Of a stretch of DNA of 18,154 nt, positions 1 through 7,513 are shown one piece after another; within the stretch, counting starts at the first letter, position 1, and the number at the start of each line of letters is the position of its first letter. A program made the translations under genes and the position numbers. This DNA is from Candidatus Zipacnadia bacterium (GTDB lineage: Bacteria > Armatimonadota > Zipacnadia > Zipacnadales > Zipacnadaceae), in NCBI GenBank assembly GCA_029821215.1, contig JALGTV010000041.1, forward strand, positions 1 to 18,154, read 5' to 3'. The notes beneath the pieces were generated by a model. It ran no database searches and was not told where the DNA came from. It saw only the letters and a list, made by a program, of their open reading frames with translations.

Positions 1-1
1 C

Positions 2-772
2 TACTGCGCCACCCTGGGCGAGTTGCGCTACGGTGCGGGACGGGATGTCAATAACCTGCTCATGCTGACCTTGGGCACCGGTATCGGGGGTGGCATTGCT
101 CTGGACAATCAGGTGTGCCGCGGACCCCGGAACATGATGGGGGAGATCGGGCACATGATTATTGTGCCTGACGGCCCCCGGTGTGGCTGTGGGAATATCG
201 GCTGCTTTGAAGCCGTAGCCGGCAAGCAGGCCATAATTGACCTCGCCCGTCGCCAACTCCAGTATGCTCGCCAGAGTCTGATAAACCAGCTCTGTGGCGG
301 CGACCCCGAGAAGATAACCCCTCAGGTGGTGGCGGAAGCCGCCCGCCAAGGTGATGAGGTGGCGGTTGAGGTAATGAACAAGATTGGCTATTACATTGGC
401 CTGGCTCTGTGCAATGGCATTATTATGTGTGATCCGGATCTGATCATTCTGGGCGGGGGAATCGCAGCGGCTGGCGAGGTGCTGTTCGCACCAGTAAGGC
501 GCACGGTCCACTACCGCAGTCCCTACTCGGGATTTGATGTCAACAACATCGTTCCCGCTCAATTAGGCAACCAGGCCGGCATCTACGGAGCGGCTGCTTT
601 GGTATCGGAGGGGCTGGGTATTGCAGTTATCCCATCATATAACCTACAATATGGAGCAGTTAACCAGCCCGAGCCACCCTCTCGGGCTATAGGTGTAGGT
701 CAAGCATATCACCCGCCACCCCAGTGTTATGACAGTGGACTTCCGCACGCAACTGCAAAACAAGATAGCTGA
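2..772 (+). CDS. ROK-family sugar kinase (glucokinase-like), 5'-truncated by window edge
   Basis: This is the C-terminal part of a ROK kinase, which phosphorylates glucose or a related hexose or aminosugar with ATP in the cytoplasm. The frame is open from base 2, so the N-terminal ATP-binding DxGxT region lies outside the window. Visible signatures are LGTGIGGG (start of the C-terminal lobe), the metal/sugar-binding His in GEIGH, the ROK zinc motif CGCGNIGCFE, and LGGGI followed by GNQAGIYGAAAL near the usual C-terminus. About 45 further residues follow GIYGAAAL, rich in Pro and Gln and with no family character. Most ROK proteins stop soon after that motif. The tail overlaps the start of mfd by 44 nt. 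The substrate cannot be fixed from this fragment; family membership is secure. Confidence 0.9.
   Translation, partial: YCATLGELRYGAGRDVNNLLMLTLGTGIGGGIALDNQVCRGPRNMMGEIGHMIIVPDGPRCGCGNIGCFEAVAGKQAIIDLARRQLQYARQSLINQLCGGDPEKITPQVVAEAARQGDEVAVEVMNKIGYYIGLALCNGIIMCDPDLIILGGGIAAAGEVLFAPVRRTVHYRSPYSGFDVNNIVPAQLGNQAGIYGAAALVSEGLGIAVIPSYNLQYGAVNQPEPPSRAIGVGQAYHPPPQCYDSGLPHATAKQDS
621..650 (+). promoter_or_regulatory. candidate sigma70-type promoter for mfd inside the ROK 3' end
   Basis: TTGCAG at 621-626 lies 18 nt from TACAAT at 645-650, a near-consensus -10. A start near 657 would give a short leader for mfd that carries the hairpin at 666-688. The -35 matches consensus at only three of six positions, so this rests mainly on the -10 box and the location. 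Confidence 0.3.
666..688 (+). repeat. perfect 8-bp hairpin upstream of mfd
   Basis: AGCCCGAG (666-673) and CTCGGGCT (681-688) form a perfect, GC-rich 8-bp stem with a 7-nt loop. It lies within the unusual ROK C-terminal tail and 40 nt before the mfd start. No T-run follows, so it does not look like an intrinsic terminator. It could be an mRNA processing or stability element in an mfd leader. The stem is seen directly; the function is unknown. Confidence 0.45.
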
Positions 773-3700
773 GGCCGAGGGGTTTGCCCAACTGAAGGCA
801 GCGTTGGGCTCCCCTAGTCAGCCCCTGTGCCTGGAAGGTATCAGCGGGGCGGGAAAGGCCGGCTTGCTGGCGGCTTGGCTTGGTCCATCCCAGGCCACTG
901 CCCTTATAATCACCTATAACCAGGAACGGGCCCAGCAACTGACCGATGACCTCACCGCGCTGTTAGGCAGTGAGCACGGCCAGCAGGTATTGCTGTATCC
1001 GTCAGTGGCCTCAGCGCTATATGACGGCGTGGCACCCCCGCCGGAGGAAACTGCCCAGCGGCTGGTTGTCCTGGAGCGACTGTGTGCCCAGCGACCCACG
1101 GTGGTGGTAGCCCCCATTTCGGCGGTAATGCACCTCACTATCCCCCAGACAATCCTGAAACAGGCCTGCCGTGAAGTAGCTACCGGTCAGCAGATTGATC
1201 GTGACGATTTGGTCATGTCCCTCGTTGATCTGGGCTACGAGAGAGTTGATTTGGTTGATGATGTCGGCCAGTTTTCGGTGCGCGGGGATATCGTGGATGT
1301 CTCTCCTCCCACCACCAAATGGCCGGTACGAGTAGAGTTTTTTGGCAATGAAGTGGAAAGGCTGCGCTTTTTCGACCCCATCACTCAACGGTCTAATGAA
1401 TCCCTCCAACAAGTCGGTATCGGCCCGGCCGGTGAGATACTGCTTACCCGAGAAGCTGTCCGCCGCGCTTTACCCACCATAAAGAGCAACTTTGAGCGGG
1501 AAATAACTCAACTGCGTCAGCAGGATAAGGCTCGGGAGGCCACGCAGCTTAGCGAACGTCGTGATGAGGACCTGCGCCTTTTGGAACAACTGCGCCCTGC
1601 CCCTTCTTTGATTCATTACCTGCCTTACTTGTACGATGAACCCGACTGCCTGTGCGATTATCTGCCCGCCGATGCCTATCTGATTGTGGATGAGCCGGTG
1701 CGGCTTAAGGCCCATGCCGAGCAGTTTGAAAATGACGTCGCTGCCGCCTACCGCAGTGCCGTTAAGCTGGGCAGCCACCTACGCTTGCCCACTACCGCCT
1801 GCATCAGTTTTGCCCAGTTGGTGGCCAGCTACTTCATCCACAACCGCCTGAACCATCCCGTGGTCTACCTTACTATGCTGCGCCGGGAGGTGCCCTGGGC
1901 CGGGTCAGCCCGCGTACTGGTATTTAACACTCCACCCGCTGACAGTTTTGGGGGTAAGCTTGACCTGCTGGTGGAGGGGCTGGAGGCCTTCCAGCAGGAG
2001 GGCAAGTACCTACTAATAGTTAGCTCCGACGTGGAGAAGACCGCCCAGGTACTCCAGTCGCGCGGCCTGTCGGACGTCTGTGCCGATCCAGATACTTTGT
2101 CCCTGCAGCCGGGCAAACTTAATATCGTAGATTGGGCCATATCCAGCGGATTCACTATCCCCTCGGTGGATCTGATCGTACTGACTGGCCAAGAAATCTA
2201 CGGCTGGCGCAAGTTGCGCCGGCCCGAGGAGCCGGTATACAAACGCGGGTTTTCCCTCACTTCCCTGCGTGAGTTGCATGAGGGTGACCTGGTAGTCCAT
2301 ATCAACCATGGCATCGCCGTCTATCGCGGACTGAGCAAACAACAGTTCAACGGGATGCAGCGGGACTACCTGGTCCTGGAGTATGCTGACCAGGACCGTC
2401 TTTATGTGCCGGTTACCCAACTGGACCGGGTGCAGAAGTACATCGGGGCGGAGGGCAGCCATCCGCCCATAACCGCTCTGCGCAGTGGCCGGTGGCAGCG
2501 GGCCAAGCAGCGCGCCCGGGCTTCTACGGTGCTGCTAGCCCGGGAATTGATGGAATTGTATGTCGCCCGGGAGCAGGCCCAGGGTTATACCTTCGGTGCC
2601 GACGGGCCGTGGCTGGCTGAGCTGGAGAACTCGTTTCGCTACGAAGAAACTCCCGGCCAGTGGCAGGCTGTCTGTGATGTAAAAAGAGACATGGAAAAGC
2701 CAGTGCCTACGGATCGGCTTATCTGCGGTGACGTCGGGTACGGTAAGACCGAAGTGGCCATCCGGGCCGCCTTCAAAGCGGTGCTGGACGGCAAACAGGC
2801 AGCAGTGATGGTGCCCACTACTGTCCTTGCCCACCAGCATTACAATACTTTCCGCGAGCGGCTGTCGCGCTATCCGCTGCAAGTGGCCATGCTCAGTCGT
2901 TTTCGCAGTCGCCAACAGCAGCAGCAAATAATCCGCGGGCTGAAGGACGGGACGGTGGACATTGTCATCGGCACTCACCGCTTGCTTGGCTCTGATATTG
3001 ACTTCCAGGATTTGGGCCTGGTAGTCATTGATGAAGAGCACCGCTTCGGGGTGCGCCAGAAAGAACACCTTAAGAAATTGCGCCAGACGGTAGACGTGAT
3101 AACATTGACCGCTACCCCTATCCCCCGCACCCTCAATATGGCGCTTTCCGGCATTCGCGACGTCTCGCTGATAGATGATCCGCCCCCGGGGCGGGTGCCC
3201 ATCCGTACCTTCGTAAGAGAACGCGATGACCAGCTTATCCGCCAGGCCATCCTGCGCGAAATCCAGCGCGGCGGTCAGGTATATTTTGTGCACAACCGGG
3301 TCCAGTCAATCACCCATGTCGCGGCCGAATTGCAGCGATTAGTTCCCGAGGCTAACTTTGCCACTGGCCACGGCCAGTTGCCCGAAGACCAGCTCCAGCA
3401 GGTAATGCTGGCCTTCTACGCTGGAGAGTTTGATGTGCTGGTCTGCACTACTATCATTGAAAGCGGCTTGGACGTGCCCAACGTAAATACTATAATAATA
3501 GACAATGCTGACAAGTTAGGGCTAGCCCAACTGTATCAACTGCGGGGTCGGGTGGGGCGCTCCAGCCGCCAGGCCTACGCCTATCTGCTCTACAAGTACC
3601 CAGAGCGGATGACCGAGGAAGCCGAGCAGCGCCTTAAGGCCATTGAGGAGTTTAGCCAATTGGGTAGCGGTTTCAAACTGGCGCTGCGGGATTTGGAAAT

Positions 3701-4349
3701 CAGAGGAGCCGGTGATATACTGGGGCGGGAGCAGAGTGGGCACATGTCGGCAGTGGGCCTGGATCTGTACTGTCGCATGCTCGCTGACGCAATCAAGACG
3801 CTACGCGGCGAGAAAGTTGCTCCTTGGGAGGATCAACCGACTATTGATCTGCCGGTGGAAGCGGTCATTCCCGCCAGCTATGTACCCAGCGAGAACCAGC
3901 GCATTGCTCTGTATCGCCAGTTAGCCGCTGTCCAGACCCCAGAGGAAATCGATGACTTAGTGGCGGAGATGGAAGATCGCTACGGGCAACTGGCCCCGTC
4001 GGTACAGAATCTGGTGGAGATGGCGCGCCTCAAGCTTCAATGCTTAAAGGCGGATATATCTGATATTAGCACCGAAGGCGGGCGGGTTGTTATTCGGCTG
4101 AGTGCTGAAGCGCGCCTGGCTGCCCGCGAAGTGCAAGTGTTGCGCGGTCTATACCAGCCCACACGCGATCAGGCCCGCCGCGGGGTCCGGTCAAAGGTGC
4201 CCCAGGTGACCTTCAGCCCGCAGCAGATCTCATTTTCCTACCGGGGCCGAGGGGGCGAGTTCGCTCTGACTATTACTCAGGAACTCATCAGCCGCCTGAC
4301 CGACAGAGCCCACCATCGCATCTCACCGGCGGCGGCCGTCTACGTTTAG
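729..4349 (+). CDS. mfd: transcription-repair coupling factor Mfd
   Basis: Mfd is a superfamily 2 DNA translocase that pushes RNA polymerase stalled at lesions off the template and recruits UvrA for nucleotide excision repair. The 1206-residue product has the full layout. The UvrB-like N-terminal module, with a Walker-like GISGAGKA, covers roughly residues 1-350. The RNA-polymerase-interacting domain starts near residue 515 (EGDLVVHINHGIAVYRGL). The RecG-like translocase carries GDVGYGKTEVA near 667, DEEH at 768-771, TATPIPRTL and the QLRGRVGR motif VI. A TRCF C-terminal domain follows. ATG 729 is the first start after an in-frame TAG at 696-698; no clear Shine-Dalgarno precedes it, so initiation may depend on coupling with the overlapping ROK gene. 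The length is slightly above the usual 1150-1180. Confidence 0.98.
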   Translation: MTVDFRTQLQNKIAEAEGFAQLKAALGSPSQPLCLEGISGAGKAGLLAAWLGPSQATALIITYNQERAQQLTDDLTALLGSEHGQQVLLYPSVASALYDGVAPPPEETAQRLVVLERLCAQRPTVVVAPISAVMHLTIPQTILKQACREVATGQQIDRDDLVMSLVDLGYERVDLVDDVGQFSVRGDIVDVSPPTTKWPVRVEFFGNEVERLRFFDPITQRSNESLQQVGIGPAGEILLTREAVRRALPTIKSNFEREITQLRQQDKAREATQLSERRDEDLRLLEQLRPAPSLIHYLPYLYDEPDCLCDYLPADAYLIVDEPVRLKAHAEQFENDVAAAYRSAVKLGSHLRLPTTACISFAQLVASYFIHNRLNHPVVYLTMLRREVPWAGSARVLVFNTPPADSFGGKLDLLVEGLEAFQQEGKYLLIVSSDVEKTAQVLQSRGLSDVCADPDTLSLQPGKLNIVDWAISSGFTIPSVDLIVLTGQEIYGWRKLRRPEEPVYKRGFSLTSLRELHEGDLVVHINHGIAVYRGLSKQQFNGMQRDYLVLEYADQDRLYVPVTQLDRVQKYIGAEGSHPPITALRSGRWQRAKQRARASTVLLARELMELYVAREQAQGYTFGADGPWLAELENSFRYEETPGQWQAVCDVKRDMEKPVPTDRLICGDVGYGKTEVAIRAAFKAVLDGKQAAVMVPTTVLAHQHYNTFRERLSRYPLQVAMLSRFRSRQQQQQIIRGLKDGTVDIVIGTHRLLGSDIDFQDLGLVVIDEEHRFGVRQKEHLKKLRQTVDVITLTATPIPRTLNMALSGIRDVSLIDDPPPGRVPIRTFVRERDDQLIRQAILREIQRGGQVYFVHNRVQSITHVAAELQRLVPEANFATGHGQLPEDQLQQVMLAFYAGEFDVLVCTTIIESGLDVPNVNTIIIDNADKLGLAQLYQLRGRVGRSSRQAYAYLLYKYPERMTEEAEQRLKAIEEFSQLGSGFKLALRDLEIRGAGDILGREQSGHMSAVGLDLYCRMLADAIKTLRGEKVAPWEDQPTIDLPVEAVIPASYVPSENQRIALYRQLAAVQTPEEIDDLVAEMEDRYGQLAPSVQNLVEMARLKLQCLKADISDISTEGGRVVIRLSAEARLAAREVQVLRGLYQPTRDQARRGVRSKVPQVTFSPQQISFSYRGRGGEFALTITQELISRLTDRAHHRISPAAAVYV

Positions 4350-4358
4350 CTCCCATCA

Positions 4359-4381
4359 CAGCATAGATGCTGATGTTGCAG
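4359..4381 (+). promoter_or_regulatory. 14-bp palindrome and weak promoter-like boxes upstream of ricT
   Basis: In the 79-nt gap between mfd and ricT, CAGCAT (4359-4364) and ATGCTG (4367-4372) form perfect 6-bp arms separated by two bases, the geometry of a protein-binding dyad rather than a hairpin. TTGCAG follows at 4376-4381, and TATGAA at 4401-4406 could be a -10, but the spacing of 19 nt is long. No regulator is suggested by the neighbours. Confidence 0.25.
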
Positions 4382-4428
4382 AAAACAGTTGCCGTTAGAC
4401 TATGAATACATGAATAGAAGTGAGCCCA

Positions 4429-5241
4429 ATGTCTGATGACCACAACAAGCCGCCCGCGGCGGTAGGAGTTTGCTTCCGGCGTAGCGGAAAAGTCTACTAC
4501 TTTGAGTCCGCCGGTGTGGTGCTGGAGCCGGGCGAATTTGTGGTAGTTGAAACCCAAAAGGGCCTGGACCTGGGGCAGGTAGTCCATATCAAACAACAGT
4601 TGGCCGACGGGGACAGTCCCCCCACCCAGTCACTAATCCGTAAGGCCCAGCGTGATGACATGCGCCGTGAGCGTCACCTCCGGGAAAAAGAGGCACGTGC
4701 TTTGGAAACATGCGCTGAGAAGATCGCTGCCCATGACTTGGATATGAAGCTTGCAGAGGCTGACTATACCCTGGATGGCAAACACCTTACTCTTTTCTTC
4801 ACCGCCGAGCACCGGGTAGACTTCCGCGAGCTGGTCCACGACCTGACTGGCACTTTTCACTGCCGTATTGAACTGCGCCAGATCGGTGTGCGGGATGAGG
4901 CCAAGCTTATCGGGGGGCTGGGCCGCTGCGGGCGGCCCCTGTGTTGCACCACCTTCCTGCGCGATTTCGAATCGGTCGGCATCCAGCTGGCCAAGGACCA
5001 GCAGCTATCGCTGAGTACGGAGAACATCACTGGCGTCTGCGACCGATTGATGTGTTGCTTGCGCTTTGAACATGATTACTATGTTCAAGCCGCTAAGCAA
5101 TTGCCGGCGCCGGGTACAGTAGTGAGGACCCGGCGGGGGCGGGGTAAGGTGGTGGGCCGCCACCTGCTCAAAAAGACAGTAGTGGTTAAGTTGGAAGACG
5201 ACAAAGAATTAGAGATACCGGTCAGCGAAGTGACCCCTTAG
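4429..5241 (+). CDS. ricT: RicT/YaaT-like PSP1 domain protein
   Basis: In Bacillus subtilis RicT (YaaT) forms the Ric complex with RicA and RicF, carries an iron-sulphur cluster, stimulates RNase Y-dependent mRNA maturation and affects the Spo0A phosphorelay. The 270-residue product matches the family length. The PSP1 core spans roughly residues 90-180. The cysteine pattern is typical: GGLGRCGRPLCC gives Cys167, 172 and 173, and GVCDRLMCCLRFEH gives Cys204, 209 and 210. A basic beta-rich tail follows. I start at ATG 4429, preceded by GAAGTGAG; an in-frame GTG at 4420 would add three residues but lacks an upstream Shine-Dalgarno. The ricT-metG neighbourhood resembles the Firmicutes yaaT region near metS. 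Whether this organism sporulates is not shown; an RNA-decay role is the safer reading. Confidence 0.93.
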   Translation: MSDDHNKPPAAVGVCFRRSGKVYYFESAGVVLEPGEFVVVETQKGLDLGQVVHIKQQLADGDSPPTQSLIRKAQRDDMRRERHLREKEARALETCAEKIAAHDLDMKLAEADYTLDGKHLTLFFTAEHRVDFRELVHDLTGTFHCRIELRQIGVRDEAKLIGGLGRCGRPLCCTTFLRDFESVGIQLAKDQQLSLSTENITGVCDRLMCCLRFEHDYYVQAAKQLPAPGTVVRTRRGRGKVVGRHLLKKTVVVKLEDDKELEIPVSEVTP

Positions 5242-5389
5242 CACGGAGGAGGCCTCGGGCCATCTGAAGAATAATTAAACCCTAATGCGTCTATCCCATT
5301 GCTGGTGACAGCAAGTGAACAACAATTGGAGATGCTACCTGAGTTCAAGGCCCGAGGTGTGAGCAGATCCGTGGGCAGGATGAAATCAA
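5242..5389 (+). promoter_or_regulatory. candidate structured leader RNA upstream of metG
   Basis: The whole gap between ricT and metG folds as nested inverted repeats. The outer stem is CACGGA (5242-5247) with TCCGTG (5368-5373). The next is a perfect 9-bp stem, CCTCGGGCC (5253-5261) with GGCCCGAGG (5349-5357). Inside are GCGTCT (5287-5292) with AGATGC (5330-5335), one wobble pair, and a hairpin TTGCTG (5299-5304) with CAGCAA (5309-5314) closed by a GNRA loop, GTGA. The metG Shine-Dalgarno AGGA (5377-5380) lies just after the outer stem. There is no T-run, and neither the T-box consensus (AGGGTGG) nor SAM-I motifs are visible. I cannot assign it to a known class. It may be a leader sensing methionine, tRNA or another ligand, or an RNA-processing site. 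Confidence 0.55.
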
Positions 5390-7363
5390 ATGAACCGCAA
5401 TAATCAGCCGACCACCAACTTCTATATCACCACTCCCATATACTACGTCAATGACCTACCCCATATCGGTCATTCCTATTGCACCATCGCCGCCGACTGT
5501 TTGGCTCGTTACTACCGCCTGTGCGGCCATCAGGTACTGTTCGCCACCGGCACCGATGAGCACGGCCAGAAAATCATGCGCTCTGCCACCCAGCGCGGCA
5601 AAGCCCCGCAAGAATTTGTAGACGAAATGGTCCAAGCGTGGAAACAAATGTGGGAGCGGCTACACATCAAGTATGACCGTTTCATCCGCACTACCGAGCC
5701 TGAACACATTAGCGCCGTCCAAGACATTTTCCAGCGACTGGTGGACGGCGGTGACATTTACCCTGGGGAGTACCAGGGCTGGTATTGCGTGCCCTGTGAG
5801 ACCTATCTGCCCGAGGCCGACCTGCAGGATGGCCGCTGCCCGCAGTGTGGCCGCCCGGTGGAGCCGATGTCCGAACCGGCTTATTTCTTTCGTACCTCCA
5901 AGTATGCCGACCGCCTCCTGCACTATATTGAAGAACATCCCCAGTTCATAATGCCTGCCACCCGGCGTAATGAGGTATTAGCCTTCATAGAAGGTGGCAT
6001 GCACGATGTTTGCGTCAGCCGCCAGCGCACTGAATGGGACATACCTGTCCCCACCGATAACGCCCAGTCAATATATGTATGGCTGGACGCGCTGGTTAAC
6101 TATCTGACCGTGGCCGGCTACGGGGACAAACAACAACACCAGGCTTTCGCCCAGTGGTGGCCGCCCCACGTGCAATTGATTGGTAAAGACATTCTCACCC
6201 GCTTTCACGCTACCCTGTGGCCGGCAGTGTTGATGGCTCTGGAGTTGCCTCTACCCCGGACCATATTCGCCCACGGCTGGTGGGTTACCAATGAAGGAGA
6301 CAAAATCAGCAAATCCAAGGGTAATGTGCTGGACCCCTACCAAATAGTTCGTGGCCTGGTGGACCTTTCCGATGCCACCACAACCGTAGCTGTTGACAGC
6401 CTCCGCTATTTTCTGCTGCGGGAGGTGCCCTTTGGTCTGGATGGGTCTTTTTCGTGGAACGCGCTACTATCCCGCTTCAACGCTGATCTGGCCAATGACT
6501 TGGGTAATCTGCTCAATCGCAGCCTGCCCCTAATCGAGCGCTACCTGGGCAGCCAGATCCCCCAGCCTGGCCCGGGGGCCGGCGAACTGGCCGACCAGAT
6601 CGACCAGACCCGCTCAGCAGTGGAGCAGGCCCTAACTGATATTGATTTCCGCCAGGCACTGACGGCCATCTGGCAGCTTGTCGCCGCTGCCAACAAATTC
6701 CTGGACGAGCGTGAGCCCTGGAATCTGTACAATCAATCCAAGACCGTCGAGTTGGAGGCGGTCTTGTATGATGTAGCCGACTGTCTGCGAGTGATCGCCA
6801 TCATGATTACTCCATTTATGCCGGCGATTGCTGAGGAGATTTGGGAGCAACTGGGGTTGGGAGCCGCTGGAGCTACGCCGACTTGGGCAGCCTGTAGAGC
6901 CCAACAACTGCCTCCTGGCATATACATTCAGCGTGGCGAACCAATCTTTCCGCGGGTGGATATTAAGCGCGCTCTGAGCCGTCTGGAAGGTCGGGCTGCA
7001 TCCGAAGCCGAAAAGGAGACCAAAGCGCCGCCATCTACCACCATAACCATCCAGCAATTTAGCAAGTTAGAACTTAAAGTGGGCGTCATAGTGGAGGCCC
7101 ACCGGGTGCCTGGTACCGACAAGTTGCTACGGCTATTGGTGGACATCGGTGAAGACCAGCCTCGCCAGGTCGTAGCTGGCTTGGCCGAACAGTTCAACCC
7201 CCGGGAGCTGTTAGACCAGCAAGTGGTGGTAGTAGCCAACCTGGAGCCAGCTACCATTCAAGGGGTTGAGTCCCAGGGTATGATTCTGGCCGTCGGCGAT
7301 AAGGAACCTATTGCCTTGATCACTACTGACCGGCAGTGTCCGCCGGGCAGTATCGTCCGGTAG
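5390..7363 (+). CDS. metG: methionyl-tRNA synthetase with C-terminal tRNA-binding domain
   Basis: This class I enzyme charges initiator and elongator tRNA-Met in the cytoplasm. The 657-residue product has the Rossmann catalytic core with HIGH at 25-28 and KISKS (KMSKS motif) at 305-309. The connective zinc knuckle is CVPC at 133-136 plus CPQC at 150-153, a single-knuckle arrangement. The alpha-helical anticodon-binding domain spans roughly 350-530. A Pro/Lys/Glu linker leads to an EMAPII/Trbp111-like OB-fold domain from about 555 to the end (FSKLELKVGVIVEA, GVESQGMIL), which improves tRNA binding and dimerisation. ATG 5390 follows AGGA with a 9-nt spacer. A 7-codon ORF beginning at ATG 5380 overlaps the start out of frame. 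A probable structured leader precedes the gene. Confidence 0.98.
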   Translation: MNRNNQPTTNFYITTPIYYVNDLPHIGHSYCTIAADCLARYYRLCGHQVLFATGTDEHGQKIMRSATQRGKAPQEFVDEMVQAWKQMWERLHIKYDRFIRTTEPEHISAVQDIFQRLVDGGDIYPGEYQGWYCVPCETYLPEADLQDGRCPQCGRPVEPMSEPAYFFRTSKYADRLLHYIEEHPQFIMPATRRNEVLAFIEGGMHDVCVSRQRTEWDIPVPTDNAQSIYVWLDALVNYLTVAGYGDKQQHQAFAQWWPPHVQLIGKDILTRFHATLWPAVLMALELPLPRTIFAHGWWVTNEGDKISKSKGNVLDPYQIVRGLVDLSDATTTVAVDSLRYFLLREVPFGLDGSFSWNALLSRFNADLANDLGNLLNRSLPLIERYLGSQIPQPGPGAGELADQIDQTRSAVEQALTDIDFRQALTAIWQLVAAANKFLDEREPWNLYNQSKTVELEAVLYDVADCLRVIAIMITPFMPAIAEEIWEQLGLGAAGATPTWAACRAQQLPPGIYIQRGEPIFPRVDIKRALSRLEGRAASEAEKETKAPPSTTITIQQFSKLELKVGVIVEAHRVPGTDKLLRLLVDIGEDQPRQVVAGLAEQFNPRELLDQQVVVVANLEPATIQGVESQGMILAVGDKEPIALITTDRQCPPGSIVR

Positions 7364-7388
7364 ACCCAATTGATATTGCATGTTGACT

Positions 7389-7471
7389 GGCACCGAGCCG
7401 ATATAGTGATAGCCATGACCAGGCCGGGCACTTCGGAGTGGCCCAGCCGGGGCCAATTGTGCTCGATGGTG
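7389..7471 (+). promoter_or_regulatory. candidate structured leader upstream of the HD-GYP gene
   Basis: The 150-nt gap between metG and the HD-GYP gene contains a strong hairpin. GGGCACT (7426-7432) pairs with AGT-g-GCCC (7437-7444) around loop TCGG, extended past one mismatch by GGC (7422-7424) with GCC (7446-7448). It is enclosed by CACC-GAGC (7391-7398) pairing with GCTC-GAT-GGTG (7461-7471) with a 3-nt bulge. No T-run follows, so it is not an intrinsic terminator. I did not recognise the conserved c-di-GMP riboswitch motifs. TTGACT (7383-7388) and TATAGT (7402-7407) resemble promoter boxes but are only 13 nt apart. Confidence 0.3.
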
Positions 7472-7513
7472 TCTACCGGCGTATACAAGTAACAACGAAG
7501 GGAGTACGACGTT

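Noticed and set aside
2535..3293. Long antisense reading frame of 252 codons inside mfd
   Set aside because: It lies wholly within the conserved translocase coding region, has no recognisable family and reflects codon bias of the opposite strand.
681..5260. Shared CTCGGGC core in the hairpin before mfd and the stem before metG
   Set aside because: Seven bases recurring once in GC-rich DNA is readily chance, and the two structures differ in loop size and extension.
5242..5389. T-box or SAM-I riboswitch upstream of metG
   Set aside because: No AGGGTGG-type T-box sequence, no terminator T-run and no recognisable SAM-I core were found; I kept it as an unclassified structured leader.
5380..5403. 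Seven-codon upstream ORF overlapping the metG start
   Set aside because: It shares the metG Shine-Dalgarno region and is poorly spaced for its own; nothing in the peptide suggests an attenuator (no Met run).
7364..7513. c-di-GMP riboswitch in front of the HD-GYP gene
   Set aside because: The conserved GEMM sequence blocks are not recognisable; only generic hairpins are seen.
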